From: Ornithinibacillus salinisoli
Lineage (GTDB): Bacteria > Bacillota > Bacilli > Bacillales > Amphibacillaceae
Reading direction: 5' to 3' (one strand)
NCBI RefSeq assembly: GCF_042682545.1
Contig: NZ_JBHUHQ010000017.1
DNA length: 64,000 bases
The notes below the pieces were generated by a model. That model worked only from the letters and a program-made list of their open reading frames with translations. It was not told the DNA's origin and did no database searches. The position numbers and the translations under genes are program-made. Each line of letters starts with the position of its first letter. The first letter of the stretch is position 1. Shown in pieces: positions 16,417 to 24,996 of the stretch.

Positions 16417-17037
16417 ATGTTTCATACTATCGATGAGGCTATTGCAGATTTAAAAGCAGGTAAACCAGTTATCGTTGTGGATGATGAAAACCGAGAGAAT
16501 GAAGGGGACTTCGTAGCGCTGTCGGAAATGGCTACCCCAGCAATAATTAATTTTATGATTACGCATGGAAAAGGCTTAGTTTGTACGACTATAGAAAAAG
16601 ACTTAGCAACAAAATTAGATTTATCAATGATGACGAGTAACAGTACAGATCCACTTCATACAGCCTTTACGATAAGCATTGATCATCGTAGTACAACTAC
16701 TGGAATTAGTGCGGAAGAAAGATCAAGAACGATTCAAGCAATGATAAGTCCCGAAGCAAGATCAACTGATTTTAAAAAGCCTGGCCATATGTTTCCGTTA
16801 ATTGCAAAGGATGGAGGAGTTCTTACTCGCCCAGGTCATACCGAGGCATCTGTTGATCTAGCAAAGCTAAGTGGAGCATATCCATCTGGAGTTATTTGTG
16901 AAATTATTAAGGAAGATGGTACGATGGCTCGATTACCTGATTTAGAAGTGATGGCTAAAGTATTTGATCTGAAATTAATATCTATTGAGGATGTCATCAC
17001 GTATCGTAAAACACAAGAAAGTCATGTCGCATATTAA
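16417..17037 (+). CDS. ribB: 3,4-dihydroxy-2-butanone-4-phosphate synthase, stand-alone RibB
   Basis: 206 residues, covering only the DHBP synthase domain. Motifs: DDENRENEGDF (Mg2+ and substrate acids), HGKGLVC, HMFPL and RPGHTEASVDLAKL. It converts ribulose 5-phosphate to the four-carbon unit used by lumazine synthase. In most bacilli this domain is fused to GTP cyclohydrolase II (RibBA, about 400 residues). Here the protein stops shortly after the linker-like ITYRKTQE, and the next gene starts 30 bases later, so no RibA remnant can be hidden. AAGGATGTG precedes the ATG. GTP cyclohydrolase II must be encoded elsewhere if the pathway works. Confidence 0.93.
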   Translation: MFHTIDEAIADLKAGKPVIVVDDENRENEGDFVALSEMATPAIINFMITHGKGLVCTTIEKDLATKLDLSMMTSNSTDPLHTAFTISIDHRSTTTGISAEERSRTIQAMISPEARSTDFKKPGHMFPLIAKDGGVLTRPGHTEASVDLAKLSGAYPSGVICEIIKEDGTMARLPDLEVMAKVFDLKLISIEDVITYRKTQESHVAY

Positions 17038-17067
17038 GAATGATAGTAAAGACAAGGAGATGGAGTA

Positions 17068-17532
17068 ATGGGTAAAACATTTGAAGGTAATTTAGTAGGT
17101 AGTAATTTAAAGGTCGCTATTATTGTAGGTCGCTTTAATGAATTTATTACGAGTAAACTATTGGATGGAGCAGTAGATACCTTGAAAAGACATGGTGTCG
17201 ATGAAAGTAATATTGATATTGCTTGGGTACCTGGTGCATTTGAGATTCCACTGGTTGCCCAAAAGATGGCGAATAACCAAGAGTATGATGCTGTTATTAC
17301 GTTAGGAACAGTAATCCGAGGATCAACACCACATTTTGATTATGTATGTAATGAAGCAGCAAAAGGCGTATCACAAGCTGCTATCCAATCTGGTAAGCCA
17401 GTAATCTTTGGAGTGTTGACAACAGAAACGATTGAACAAGCTATAGAGCGTGCTGGTACAAAGGCGGGGAATAAAGGATCTGAAGCAGCAGTATCCGCAA
17501 TTGAAATGGCTAACCTTGTAAATCAGCTTTAA
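17068..17532 (+). CDS. ribH: 6,7-dimethyl-8-ribityllumazine synthase
   Basis: 154 residues, normal length. Motifs: VGRFNEFIT, WVPGAFEIPL, GTVIRGSTPHFDYV and FGVLTTETIEQA. It joins the RibB product with the ribitylaminopyrimidine to give lumazine, which RibE then uses; the family forms 60-subunit shells in bacilli. AAGGAG lies before the ATG at 17068. Last gene of the operon, closed by a strong terminator; no ribT follows. Confidence 0.96.
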   Translation: MGKTFEGNLVGSNLKVAIIVGRFNEFITSKLLDGAVDTLKRHGVDESNIDIAWVPGAFEIPLVAQKMANNQEYDAVITLGTVIRGSTPHFDYVCNEAAKGVSQAAIQSGKPVIFGVLTTETIEQAIERAGTKAGNKGSEAAVSAIEMANLVNQL

Positions 17533-17541
17533 TTATAGTGA

Positions 17542-17585
17542 AAAAAGGGTAATTGCTTCTTTGTAGAAGTTCTTACCCTTTTTCT
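17542..17585 (+). terminator. Intrinsic terminator of the rib operon
   Basis: AAAAAGGGTAA pairs with TTACCCTTTTT around an inner TTCT/AGAA helix, ending in T residues. Confidence 0.85.
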
Positions 17586-17665
17586 TTGAATTGAACAAAT
17601 GGAAAAATAACGAATTGTACGGTACACTATAGGTTGAGTTAATTGAATGTTTGGAGGAGACTTCA

Positions 17666-17842
17666 ATGAAAATATTTTTATATCAAATTATAGCAATAGG
17701 TGTTATTTGGATTGGAATGGCTATTTTTTATTCTGAGATGTCTGATATGAGTAGAACAATCTTCTATGTAGTTACGTCATGGCTCTTATTTTTAATTGTT
17801 TTATTCGTAAAGCAAGTATTGAAAAATCGGAAAGAAAAATAA
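17666..17842 (+). CDS. Small two-helix membrane protein
   Basis: 58 residues with two hydrophobic helices (about 4-20 and 30-50) and a basic C-terminal tail (KNRKEK). GGAGGA ends 7 bases before the ATG at 17666; the in-frame TTG at 17651 overlaps this site. No family recognised. It precedes the ABC-F gene by 36 bases and may share its transcript. Confidence 0.6.
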   Translation: MKIFLYQIIAIGVIWIGMAIFYSEMSDMSRTIFYVVTSWLLFLIVLFVKQVLKNRKEK

Positions 17843-17878
17843 CCACGGTTAAACTTTTGAAGTAAAGAAGGTTTTGAA

Positions 17879-19756
17879 ATGCTTACAATTGATAATTTAC
17901 ATAAATCATTTGGCGAGAAAATATTATTTAATCATGTTTCGTGTACAATTACATCAAATGATCGAATTGGATTAATTGGTGTAAATGGTACTGGTAAATC
18001 AAGCTTTTTAAAAGTAATTGCAGGATTAGATACGGCGGAGACTGGAGAAATAAGTGCTCCAAAAGATTACCGTATCGAATACCTTGTACAAGACCCTGAA
18101 CTAGACCCTAATTTAACTGTGATAGAGCAAATTTATTATGGGGAATCTACGATCATGAAAGTCATGCGGGAATACGAGCATGTTTTGCAAAAGCTGGAAA
18201 AAGATCCAGCCAATGAGCGTATCCAGGAGCAACTGATGAAGGTTCAACAAAAGATGGATGAGCATGAAGCGTGGGAAGCTAATACAGCTGCGAAAACTGT
18301 CTTAACGAAGTTAGGCATTACGAACTTTGATCAAGATATTACTTCCTTGTCAGGTGGACAAAAGAAGCGGATTGCGATTGCCAAGGCACTTATTCAGTCT
18401 GCTGATTTGTTAATCTTAGATGAACCAACCAACCATTTAGATAATGAAACGGTGGAGTGGTTAGAAAAATATTTATCTAGTTATAAAGGTGCATTATTAC
18501 TCGTCACGCATGATAGATATTTCTTGAATCGCGTCACAAATAAAATATACGAATTGGATAAAGGTAACCTTTATATTTATGAAGGAAACTATGAAATATT
18601 TCTGGAGAAAAAAGCAGAACGAGAAGCTTTGGAACAGAGTAACCAACAAAAACATGCAAATACACTACGTAGAGAATTAGCCTGGTTGAAACGAGGAGCG
18701 AAGGCACGTTCCACTAAACAGAAGGCAAGAATTGATCGCATTCACGATATGAAGGAACAAACCTTCGATACGAATAATCAAAATGTTACGTTTCAGGTTG
18801 GCTCCAAACGTCTAGGGAAAAAAGTAATCGAAGTAAGTGATTTGGAAAAAACGTATGAAAACAAATTACTTCTAAAGGATTTTAGCCACTTAATTATACC
18901 TGGTGATCGTATAGGTATCATTGGACCGAATGGTTCTGGTAAGACAACATTGTTGAATATAATGGCCAAACGAATCCAACCGGATCGTGGAGAAGTATCT
19001 GTAGGGGACACGGTGAAAATTGGTTATTATACGCAGGGTGATGAAGAACTCGATGGCAGCATGCGTATGATCGATTATATTAAAGAAGTTGCAGAAGTTA
19101 TCCATACAAACGATGGATCCATTATTACTGCCGAACAGATGTTAGAGCGCTTTTTATTTTCTAGGTCTGAACAATGGACCTATATTCGTAAGTTATCGGG
19201 TGGAGAGAAAAGGCGTCTATATCTGTTAAAGGTATTGATGACAGAGCCGAATGTTCTATTCCTTGATGAACCTACGAATGACTTGGACACGCAAACACTT
19301 AGTGTATTAGAGGAATATTTAGATCAGTTTCCTGGTGTCGTTATAACCGTATCCCATGATCGATATTTCTTAGACCGCGTTGTCGATAAATTATTAGTCT
19401 TTCAAGGGCAAGGCAGGATAAAACCCTATTTCGGTAACTATAGCGAATATATAGAGCAAAACAAAAAACAGGATGTGAATTCCAGCAAGCTAAATAAGCC
19501 GGAAGAAAAGCCGAAAAAACAAAAGAAAAAGTTATCCTATATGGAACAAAAAGAATGGGATGAAATTGAAGACCAAATTACATTGATAGAACAAAAAATC
19601 GAGGAATTAAAAGAGGGCATTGCAGAAGCAGGCAGTGACTCAGAGAAAGTGCAGAAACTCTTTTCCGATCAAAATGAGCTGGAAGTACAACTAGAGGAAA
19701 AGATGGAGCGTTGGGAAGAGCTATCCTTGTTGGTAGAGGAATATAATAATATATAA
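17879..19756 (+). CDS. yfmR: ABC-F ribosome-associated ATPase, YfmR/Uup type
   Basis: 625 residues with two ABC ATPase cassettes and no membrane domain. Cassette 1 has GVNGTGKSS, LSGGQKKR and LILDEPTNHLD. Cassette 2 has GPNGSGKTT, LSGGEKRR and LFLDEPTNDLD. Between them is the P-site interaction linker, rich in Lys and Arg, and a C-terminal coiled coil (about 545-620) typical of the Uup/YfmR branch. ABC-F proteins bind the ribosomal E site; B. subtilis YfmR is known to relieve stalls together with EF-P. Length and C-terminal extension fit YfmR. A single gene or in a pair with the small membrane protein; a terminator follows. Confidence 0.85.
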   Translation: MLTIDNLHKSFGEKILFNHVSCTITSNDRIGLIGVNGTGKSSFLKVIAGLDTAETGEISAPKDYRIEYLVQDPELDPNLTVIEQIYYGESTIMKVMREYEHVLQKLEKDPANERIQEQLMKVQQKMDEHEAWEANTAAKTVLTKLGITNFDQDITSLSGGQKKRIAIAKALIQSADLLILDEPTNHLDNETVEWLEKYLSSYKGALLLVTHDRYFLNRVTNKIYELDKGNLYIYEGNYEIFLEKKAEREALEQSNQQKHANTLRRELAWLKRGAKARSTKQKARIDRIHDMKEQTFDTNNQNVTFQVGSKRLGKKVIEVSDLEKTYENKLLLKDFSHLIIPGDRIGIIGPNGSGKTTLLNIMAKRIQPDRGEVSVGDTVKIGYYTQGDEELDGSMRMIDYIKEVAEVIHTNDGSIITAEQMLERFLFSRSEQWTYIRKLSGGEKRRLYLLKVLMTEPNVLFLDEPTNDLDTQTLSVLEEYLDQFPGVVITVSHDRYFLDRVVDKLLVFQGQGRIKPYFGNYSEYIEQNKKQDVNSSKLNKPEEKPKKQKKKLSYMEQKEWDEIEDQITLIEQKIEELKEGIAEAGSDSEKVQKLFSDQNELEVQLEEKMERWEELSLLVEEYNNI

Positions 19757-19759
19757 CGA

Positions 19760-19803
19760 CTAGCTGGACATAAGGGAAAATCCTTGACCAGCTAGCCTTT
19801 TTT
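19760..19803 (+). terminator. Intrinsic terminator
   Basis: CTAGCTGG (19760-19767) pairs with CCAGCTAG (19788-19795), with inner AAGG/CCTT pairing and a T run. Confidence 0.8.
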
Positions 19804-19845
19804 ATCCTGTTTCATTAAAAAGTACTAAAAATGAGGGACAAAGTG

Positions 19846-20898
19846 ATGAAGCAAGTATATAGTGATATCATTCAATTTCGAGGCAGTCATTATGATTTTG
19901 GGTATATGCAAGGTGAGATACTTAAAGATTCCCTAACGATAGCAAATCGCAAAAAACAATGGAAGATTCGAAGGCCACGTTTTTCCATTGATGAGCAGGA
20001 AGTAAAGGCGGCAATTATGCCTTTTGCTCCGCAAATTTGGCATGAGCTGTTGGGATTGCAAGATGCACTGGAATGGTCGATGAATGAAGTCCTGCAAGAG
20101 TTTGGAGGGTATCGTTTAGCTTATATGAGGAGCGGGTGTTCCATTTTTACACGTTCGGATTATATGATTCGTAATTATGATTATCATCCGAAAACCTATG
20201 AAGGACGATATACATTTTTCCAACCAGATGATCAAGGCTATGCTGTAGTTGGTCCATCACAACGAATTACAGGTAGAATGGATGGAATGAATGAAAATGG
20301 CCTTGCAATGGGGTATAATTTCATGCACCGAAAGAAGCCAGGTGATGGATTCATTTGTAACATGATTGGCAGAATCGTACTTGAAGCCTGCGCCAATGTG
20401 GATGAAGCGATTCAGTTATTAAAAGAAATTCCACATCGTCATTCCTTTAGTTACATTGTTTTGGATAGGAGTGGAGAATCGTATGTTGTTGAGGCGACAC
20501 CGAGAAGTGTAGAATTGCGTCAATCTAACGTTTGTACCAATCACTTTGAATTGTTACAGCATGAAAATCGCCATCATTTAGATGATTCTTACAAGCGAAT
20601 GGAAGCCATTCAACGACAACAAGCGAATGCGACAGATGCTTATCAATCGTTTCGGATGTTGAATGATATAGATAAAGGTGTTTTCTCGAGCCAATACAAA
20701 AATTGGTCTGGGACAATACATACATCAGCATATTTCCCAAAAGAGAGAAAAGCTTGGTTTGCTCTGGGCGGAAATCGGAAGCCCATTATTTTTGACTTCA
20801 ATAAATGGCTCCAGGGGGAACGAATAACTACAAAACGCATTTTAGGTGAGATAGATACAGATTTGCCTTTTGTTCATATGGATGAAAATGTGCGCTAA
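19846..20898 (+). CDS. C45-type acyl-transferase/peptidase (penicillin acyltransferase-like Ntn hydrolase)
   Basis: About 350 residues of the acyl-CoA:6-aminopenicillanate acyltransferase (AAT/C45) family. Seen: an N-terminal GSHYDFGYMQG (family-typical helix), then RSGCSIF with the likely nucleophile Cys after self-cleavage between Gly and Cys, followed by IRNYDYHP, GMNENGLAMG and SYIVLDRSGESYVVE. Such enzymes hydrolyse small amides; in bacteria the natural substrate is usually unknown, and a quorum-signal or peptide role is speculative. GAGGGA lies 7 bases before the ATG at 19846; the ATG at 19831 has no ribosome site. Single gene. Confidence 0.8.
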   Translation: MKQVYSDIIQFRGSHYDFGYMQGEILKDSLTIANRKKQWKIRRPRFSIDEQEVKAAIMPFAPQIWHELLGLQDALEWSMNEVLQEFGGYRLAYMRSGCSIFTRSDYMIRNYDYHPKTYEGRYTFFQPDDQGYAVVGPSQRITGRMDGMNENGLAMGYNFMHRKKPGDGFICNMIGRIVLEACANVDEAIQLLKEIPHRHSFSYIVLDRSGESYVVEATPRSVELRQSNVCTNHFELLQHENRHHLDDSYKRMEAIQRQQANATDAYQSFRMLNDIDKGVFSSQYKNWSGTIHTSAYFPKERKAWFALGGNRKPIIFDFNKWLQGERITTKRILGEIDTDLPFVHMDENVR

Positions 20899-21087
20899 AT
20901 TGCATGGATTTTTAGTCAAAATGTTGATAAGGATATGAAAAATCTTCCTTATGACTAGAATATTCCCTACTTTCATGTTTAAATGTAGTATAGTTAAGGG
21001 AACATAAGTATAATGATCGGTGATTATTGTTAAAATATATGTGAACTACATATGTATAAATAAGTATTTTTACTAGGAGGATATAAA

Positions 21088-21759
21088 ATGAAACTTCTTC
21101 AAGTTAGGAAAGGTCAATTTGTTTTTTATGAAAATGAACTCCATCAAGTATATTCTGTTAAACCTATGTTTAAAAAATCAGTTCATTTATATCGTTTGAA
21201 AGACATGAAACAGGTATTAACGAGAGCTAGCGAGATAAACTTATATAAACCACAACATAATGATACGTTTATCTTTTATGGCAAACGATATACTATTGAT
21301 AAAAATAAAAAACCTGAGCCTGGTGATTATATTTTAATTATTAAACCTGCGCCAGACTTTTTGGATCATTACTCGCTAAATGCGATTGAAAAAGTAGAAA
21401 GTGTGGAAGACGGAAACGTAGTGACGACGAGAGATAATGGTGTGAAACATCATGAGTACGTTGTTATGGTTCCAGGGCGTTCAGACGCGAGTCAGGAAAT
21501 TGCTTATTATGATAAGAGTTTGGTACCGGAATCACAACAAATAGAAGATGAATCTATCTCTTACTTAGCCGAGAGTGATGAGAGCATTGCACCAGCTGTT
21601 GGTGATATTTACTTAGATGTTCAACAAAATACGAAGGCGATGATAGTAGCTATGACTGAGGATGAAGTTGTATTTGGTCATGGTGTACGAGTGCATGTTG
21701 CGGATCTAATAGACGAAAATAAATATAAGCTAGTATTTCGCATAGAAGAGGAATTATAA
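21088..21759 (+). CDS. Bacillaceae-type protein of unknown function
   Basis: 223 residues, predicted cytoplasmic, no signal or membrane segments. It appears to be built of beta-rich modules: an N-terminal LLQVRKGQFVFYENELHQVY segment recalls a KOW or Tudor-like strand pattern, and a similar strand-rich module (AVGDIYLDVQQ...KAMIVAMTEDEVVFG) closes the protein. I do not recognise a named family and do not propose a function. TAGGAGGA lies before the ATG. It is monocistronic with a good terminator, so likely a real, independently expressed gene. Confidence 0.7.
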   Translation: MKLLQVRKGQFVFYENELHQVYSVKPMFKKSVHLYRLKDMKQVLTRASEINLYKPQHNDTFIFYGKRYTIDKNKKPEPGDYILIIKPAPDFLDHYSLNAIEKVESVEDGNVVTTRDNGVKHHEYVVMVPGRSDASQEIAYYDKSLVPESQQIEDESISYLAESDESIAPAVGDIYLDVQQNTKAMIVAMTEDEVVFGHGVRVHVADLIDENKYKLVFRIEEEL

Positions 21760-21784
21760 AAGCGATAACCAAATTATATGACGA

Positions 21785-21817
21785 ACACCCCCTCCAAGTT
21801 TAGGTGGGGGTGTTTTT
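21785..21817 (+). terminator. Intrinsic terminator
   Basis: AACACCCCC pairs with GGGGGTGTT (21785-21814), followed by T residues. Confidence 0.85.
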
Positions 21818-21944
21818 GCATGGAAAATTACCTATTCTGCATGGTAAAAAAGTTGCGATTTTGTCCATAAGCAACAAAAAAAGACATAAAACTATCTAGC
21901 TGTGCGAATGGTTTTATTGCAATAATTCATACAAGGAGGAAATT

Positions 21945-23069
21945 ATGTTGAAATTATCAAGAAAATTAGTACGAAAGCTAACAAGCACTATCATTGTAGG
22001 GACGGTTATCGTTTCCTCGGGAATTGGAACAGTTCATGCAGAAGTAAACGGAGAAAATGATCTTGTTATTAAAGAAAGTGAAATGAAAAATGATAACGAG
22101 AATTCTTCTACAGAAGAATTGGATGAAAATCCTAATCTAATTCCTGGAGACTTTTTCTATTTTGTAAAAGTAGTCAAGGAGAACATTCAGCTTGCTCTAA
22201 CATTTAATGACTTTAAAGAAAGTCAGCTTTTGGCTGAATTTGCTGCTGAGCGTATTGCGGAAGCCAATGCATTGATTGAGGCAGGAAAAACAGATGAAGC
22301 TAGTGATCTACTTCAAGAGGCAATAGAAATACAGGAGCAAGCACAGGAAGTATTGGGTGAGGACGAGAATACAACGGAAGAGGAATCTGCATTAGAAGAA
22401 ACAGAAAATGAAGAGGCTACCAGTGAAGAAGAAGCAGGCGAAGAAGAAACGGTGGAAGAAGACGCTAACATGGAAGAAGATGTAGCAATAGAGGAAGAGA
22501 ATACCGATGAAGAGGATAAAGATAATGAGGAACGTCAAAAAGTTCAAGTGAAGCTTGCGAACAATATTAATGCTTTATCTCTCGTATTAACAAAAATAGA
22601 TAATCCGAAAGCCCAACAGGCAATCATGAAAAATATCGAAAAGGCATTTGAACATGTTGCGAAGAAAATTGAGAAGAAAGCAAGTAAAGTAGAACTAGAC
22701 GAAGAAAATAGCGATCTAGATGAAAACGTAGAACGTGAGGAAACTTCTGACGAGACCGAAGAGGTTGTAAACGAGGAGGATTCGGAACAAGAACAAACGG
22801 AAGCTGAAGAAGATGAGCAGGACAAAACAGAATTAGAGCAAGCTGCTAAAGAGAGTAAGAAAAAGGATCAAAAAGTAAAAAAAGAAGCGAAAAAAGAAGT
22901 AAAGAAACAAGCTAAAAAAGAAACAAAAAAAATTGAAAAAACATCTAAGAAGAACAAACCAAATAAGGATAAAGGTAAGTCTCTAAAAGACAAAGGGAAA
23001 AAAGGAAACAAAGGGAATAAAGAACACAAAAGCAACAATGGAAAAAAAGGAAATAACGGTAAACATTAA
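21945..23069 (+). CDS. Secreted DUF5667-like protein with alternating acidic and basic blocks
   Basis: 374 residues. A Sec signal peptide with a basic N-terminus and VHA cleavage site (about 1-32) is followed by a helical domain (about 60-135, IPGDFFYFVKVVKENIQLALTF then FAAERIAEA) that resembles DUF5667. Then come a Glu/Asp/Thr block (about 140-190), a second helical segment (about 198-245), another acidic block (about 245-295), and a Lys-rich tail (about 296-374) of KKEAKKE and KGNKGN type. The tail could bind wall polymers or nucleic acid; that is inference. AAGGAGGA precedes the ATG at 21945. Single gene, followed by a repeat region rather than a clear terminator. Confidence 0.75.
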   Translation: MLKLSRKLVRKLTSTIIVGTVIVSSGIGTVHAEVNGENDLVIKESEMKNDNENSSTEELDENPNLIPGDFFYFVKVVKENIQLALTFNDFKESQLLAEFAAERIAEANALIEAGKTDEASDLLQEAIEIQEQAQEVLGEDENTTEEESALEETENEEATSEEEAGEEETVEEDANMEEDVAIEEENTDEEDKDNEERQKVQVKLANNINALSLVLTKIDNPKAQQAIMKNIEKAFEHVAKKIEKKASKVELDEENSDLDENVEREETSDETEEVVNEEDSEQEQTEAEEDEQDKTELEQAAKESKKKDQKVKKEAKKEVKKQAKKETKKIEKTSKKNKPNKDKGKSLKDKGKKGNKGNKEHKSNNGKKGNNGKH

Positions 23070-23094
23070 TATAAAACAATGAGGCTGAGACAAA

Positions 23095-23199
23095 TGTGTT
23101 TTAGTCAAAAAAATCCGAACTGATTCAAAATTCTTCAATTAGAATTCGAATTAGTTCGGAATTTTCTTTTGGAGTGTTTTCGTAAACTTTGTAGCTAAT
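23095..23199. repeat. Palindromic repeat, copy 1 of 2
   Basis: Starts GTGTTTTAGTCAAA and contains an imperfect long hairpin (AATCCGAACT...AGTTCGGAATT) around GAGAATTCGAATTAGTT-type sequence, ending TTTTCGTAA. A clear second copy lies at 49610-49716. Confidence 0.7.
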
Positions 23200-23272
23200 A
23201 AAACATAGACTGCGACATAACTTATGCATAGATTTACTTGGACAGTTTAATTCAATATAGTTTGCTACAAAA

Positions 23273-23436
23273 CCGCTCCGGCAGAATACACGCCAAGAAA
23301 TTGAAACGCACTATTCTAGCGGAAGAAATACACGAAGACTCCTGCGGGAGGAAAGGCATCGGTGAGACCCCACAGTGCGCCAGCACGAGGAGGCTCACCA
23401 GCCGCCCGCGGAAAGCGAAGTGTATTTCTGGAGCGA
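23273..23436. repeat. MITE-like GC-rich element, copy 2
   Basis: Terminal inverted ends CCGCTCC...AGAATACAC and GTGTATTTCTGGAGCG. The core contains CACGAAGACTCCTGCGGGA, GTGAGACCCCACAG, GAGGAGGCTCACC and CCCGCGGAAAGCGAAGTG, and matches the reverse complement of 15344-15450. GC-rich against its surroundings. Confidence 0.75.
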
Positions 23437-23583
23437 GGTAAAGGCACCAACCAACATATTAAGTTACTGCGCATTTTACATCAACTAAGAATTAAAGTCT
23501 TAACGCTAAAAAGTAATATTCTAAACTTCCTATCGTATAGTTGTTCGATATTAGAGTTTATGTCCCAGCCCCAGGCTTCTCAC

Positions 23584-24930
23584 TTAAACGATTCCTAATG
23601 ATCCTAAAAAGACGATAACGATGGTGGCAGGAACGAGCCACCGCATGAGTTGGAACCAAATAGGAAACATACCAATTGGTAAGCTATTGCCACTATAAAA
23701 TTCTTTTTTCATCAAAGCTCGGTCCATTTTAAAACTGATAAACAATGCAATTAGTAGACACCCACCAGGTAATAAGATATTACTTACTAAAAAGTCGGTG
23801 GCATCAAATACGGTTAATCCGAAAATTTTCACATTAGCCATATGACTAGATGATAAGGAAGCAGGAATACCTGCAAAAAACACTATAATCCCTATAATCG
23901 ATGCAATCTTAACTCGTGAACGTTTTTTCTTTGCTGTAAATGCTGATGTAATGATTTCCAGCATACTGAATGACGATGTCAAGATTGCAAATAAGAATAA
24001 TAGTAAAAACAAGCTTAGAAAAACTTCACCAAATGGCATTTGTGAAAAAGCCTCAGGCAATACCATGAATAATAAACCAGGTCCTTCTGCTGGTGTCAGT
24101 CCAAATGAAAATACGACTGGAAAAATAGCTAGTCCAGCTAACAATGAAATAACAATATTCATTAAGGATACAGAAGCAGCCGACATTGGCAAACTAACAT
24201 CTTTACCTAAATAAGAGCTGTATGTTACCATCGTGGAAAAACCTACTGCAAGAGAAAAGAAGGATTGACCAAGTGCATAGAGTATACTTTCACTAGTGAT
24301 TTGTGAAAAATCAGGTTGAAGGAAAAATTGAATTCCTTCCATCGCACCCTCAAATGTAACTGCTCGAATAACAATAATAATAAAGAATACGAATAGAAGC
24401 GGCATTAAAATTTTACTTGCTTTTTCAATACCACTTTTTATACCAAAGGATATAACGATAACGTTAATGACTAGAAAACCAGCCAAACCGAGTAGTGTAA
24501 TTAACGGGCTTTCCGTAATGGTACCAAAAAGCTGTTGGTAACTTGCTTGATCTTTAATGATCATTCCTGTTACAGATAAAATACTGTAAATGAGTACCCA
24601 CCCACCAACAACACAGTAAAAGGACATCAGTAGAAAACAACCTACTACTCCCCATTTACCGATGATGGACCAACCACTTTTAGGTGCTAAAAATTTATAA
24701 GCACTAACTGCTTCCCGTTGAGCACCTCGTCCGATAATGAATTCTGCAATAAGAATTGGTAAGCCAATTAGTAAAGTAAATAAGATAAAAAGAAAGAAAA
24801 AGGCGCCTCCACCATTCATTCCTGTCATATATGGGAATTTCCAAATGGCTCCAAGTCCAACAGCAGCACCTGCAGAGGATAAAATAAATCCTAATTTGGA
24901 GGTCCACTGGTCATTTTTTTGATTTTGCAT
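23584..24930 (-). CDS. Neurotransmitter:sodium symporter (NSS) family amino-acid carrier
   Basis: 448 residues, about 11-12 membrane helices. The TM1 region GAAVGLGAIWKFPYM and GGGAFFFLFILF, followed by the GxPxxxAE-like GLPILIAEFIIGRG, are diagnostic of bacterial NSS carriers such as LeuT and MhsT, which import amino acids with Na+. MhsT of Bacillus halodurans takes hydrophobic amino acids including tryptophan. The gene lies 66 bases after kynA in the same direction, so tryptophan or kynurenine is the natural substrate guess. GAGAGG lies before the ATG at 24930. Confidence 0.85.
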   Translation of the reverse strand: MQNQKNDQWTSKLGFILSSAGAAVGLGAIWKFPYMTGMNGGGAFFFLFILFTLLIGLPILIAEFIIGRGAQREAVSAYKFLAPKSGWSIIGKWGVVGCFLLMSFYCVVGGWVLIYSILSVTGMIIKDQASYQQLFGTITESPLITLLGLAGFLVINVIVISFGIKSGIEKASKILMPLLFVFFIIIVIRAVTFEGAMEGIQFFLQPDFSQITSESILYALGQSFFSLAVGFSTMVTYSSYLGKDVSLPMSAASVSLMNIVISLLAGLAIFPVVFSFGLTPAEGPGLLFMVLPEAFSQMPFGEVFLSLFLLLFLFAILTSSFSMLEIITSAFTAKKKRSRVKIASIIGIIVFFAGIPASLSSSHMANVKIFGLTVFDATDFLVSNILLPGGCLLIALFISFKMDRALMKKEFYSGNSLPIGMFPIWFQLMRWLVPATIVIVFLGSLGIV

Positions 24931-24996
24931 GCTGTATGCCTCTCTTTCTCTTGTTGTTTAAAATGTATATTTTCCTAGTATAGCATAGCTGTCAAT

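Larger units (their letters stand above)
23079..23577. repeat. Composite repeat element bounded by GGCTGAGACA/TGTCCCAGCC arms
   Basis: Begins with ATGAGGCTGAGACAAATG and ends with TTTATGTCCCAGCCCC, approximate inverted copies of each other. Ends of this kind (GGCTGGGACATAA) are common in repeats of Bacillaceae and staphylococci. Inside lie two further repeats (23095-23199 and 23273-23436). It fills the gap between two convergent genes. A 67-codon reading frame across the inner element has no ribosome site and is not considered a gene. Confidence 0.6.

Noticed and set aside
23238..23598. Two open frames of 67 and 78 codons
   Set aside because: They lie inside the MITE-like repeat and its flank, lack ribosome sites and match no protein family.
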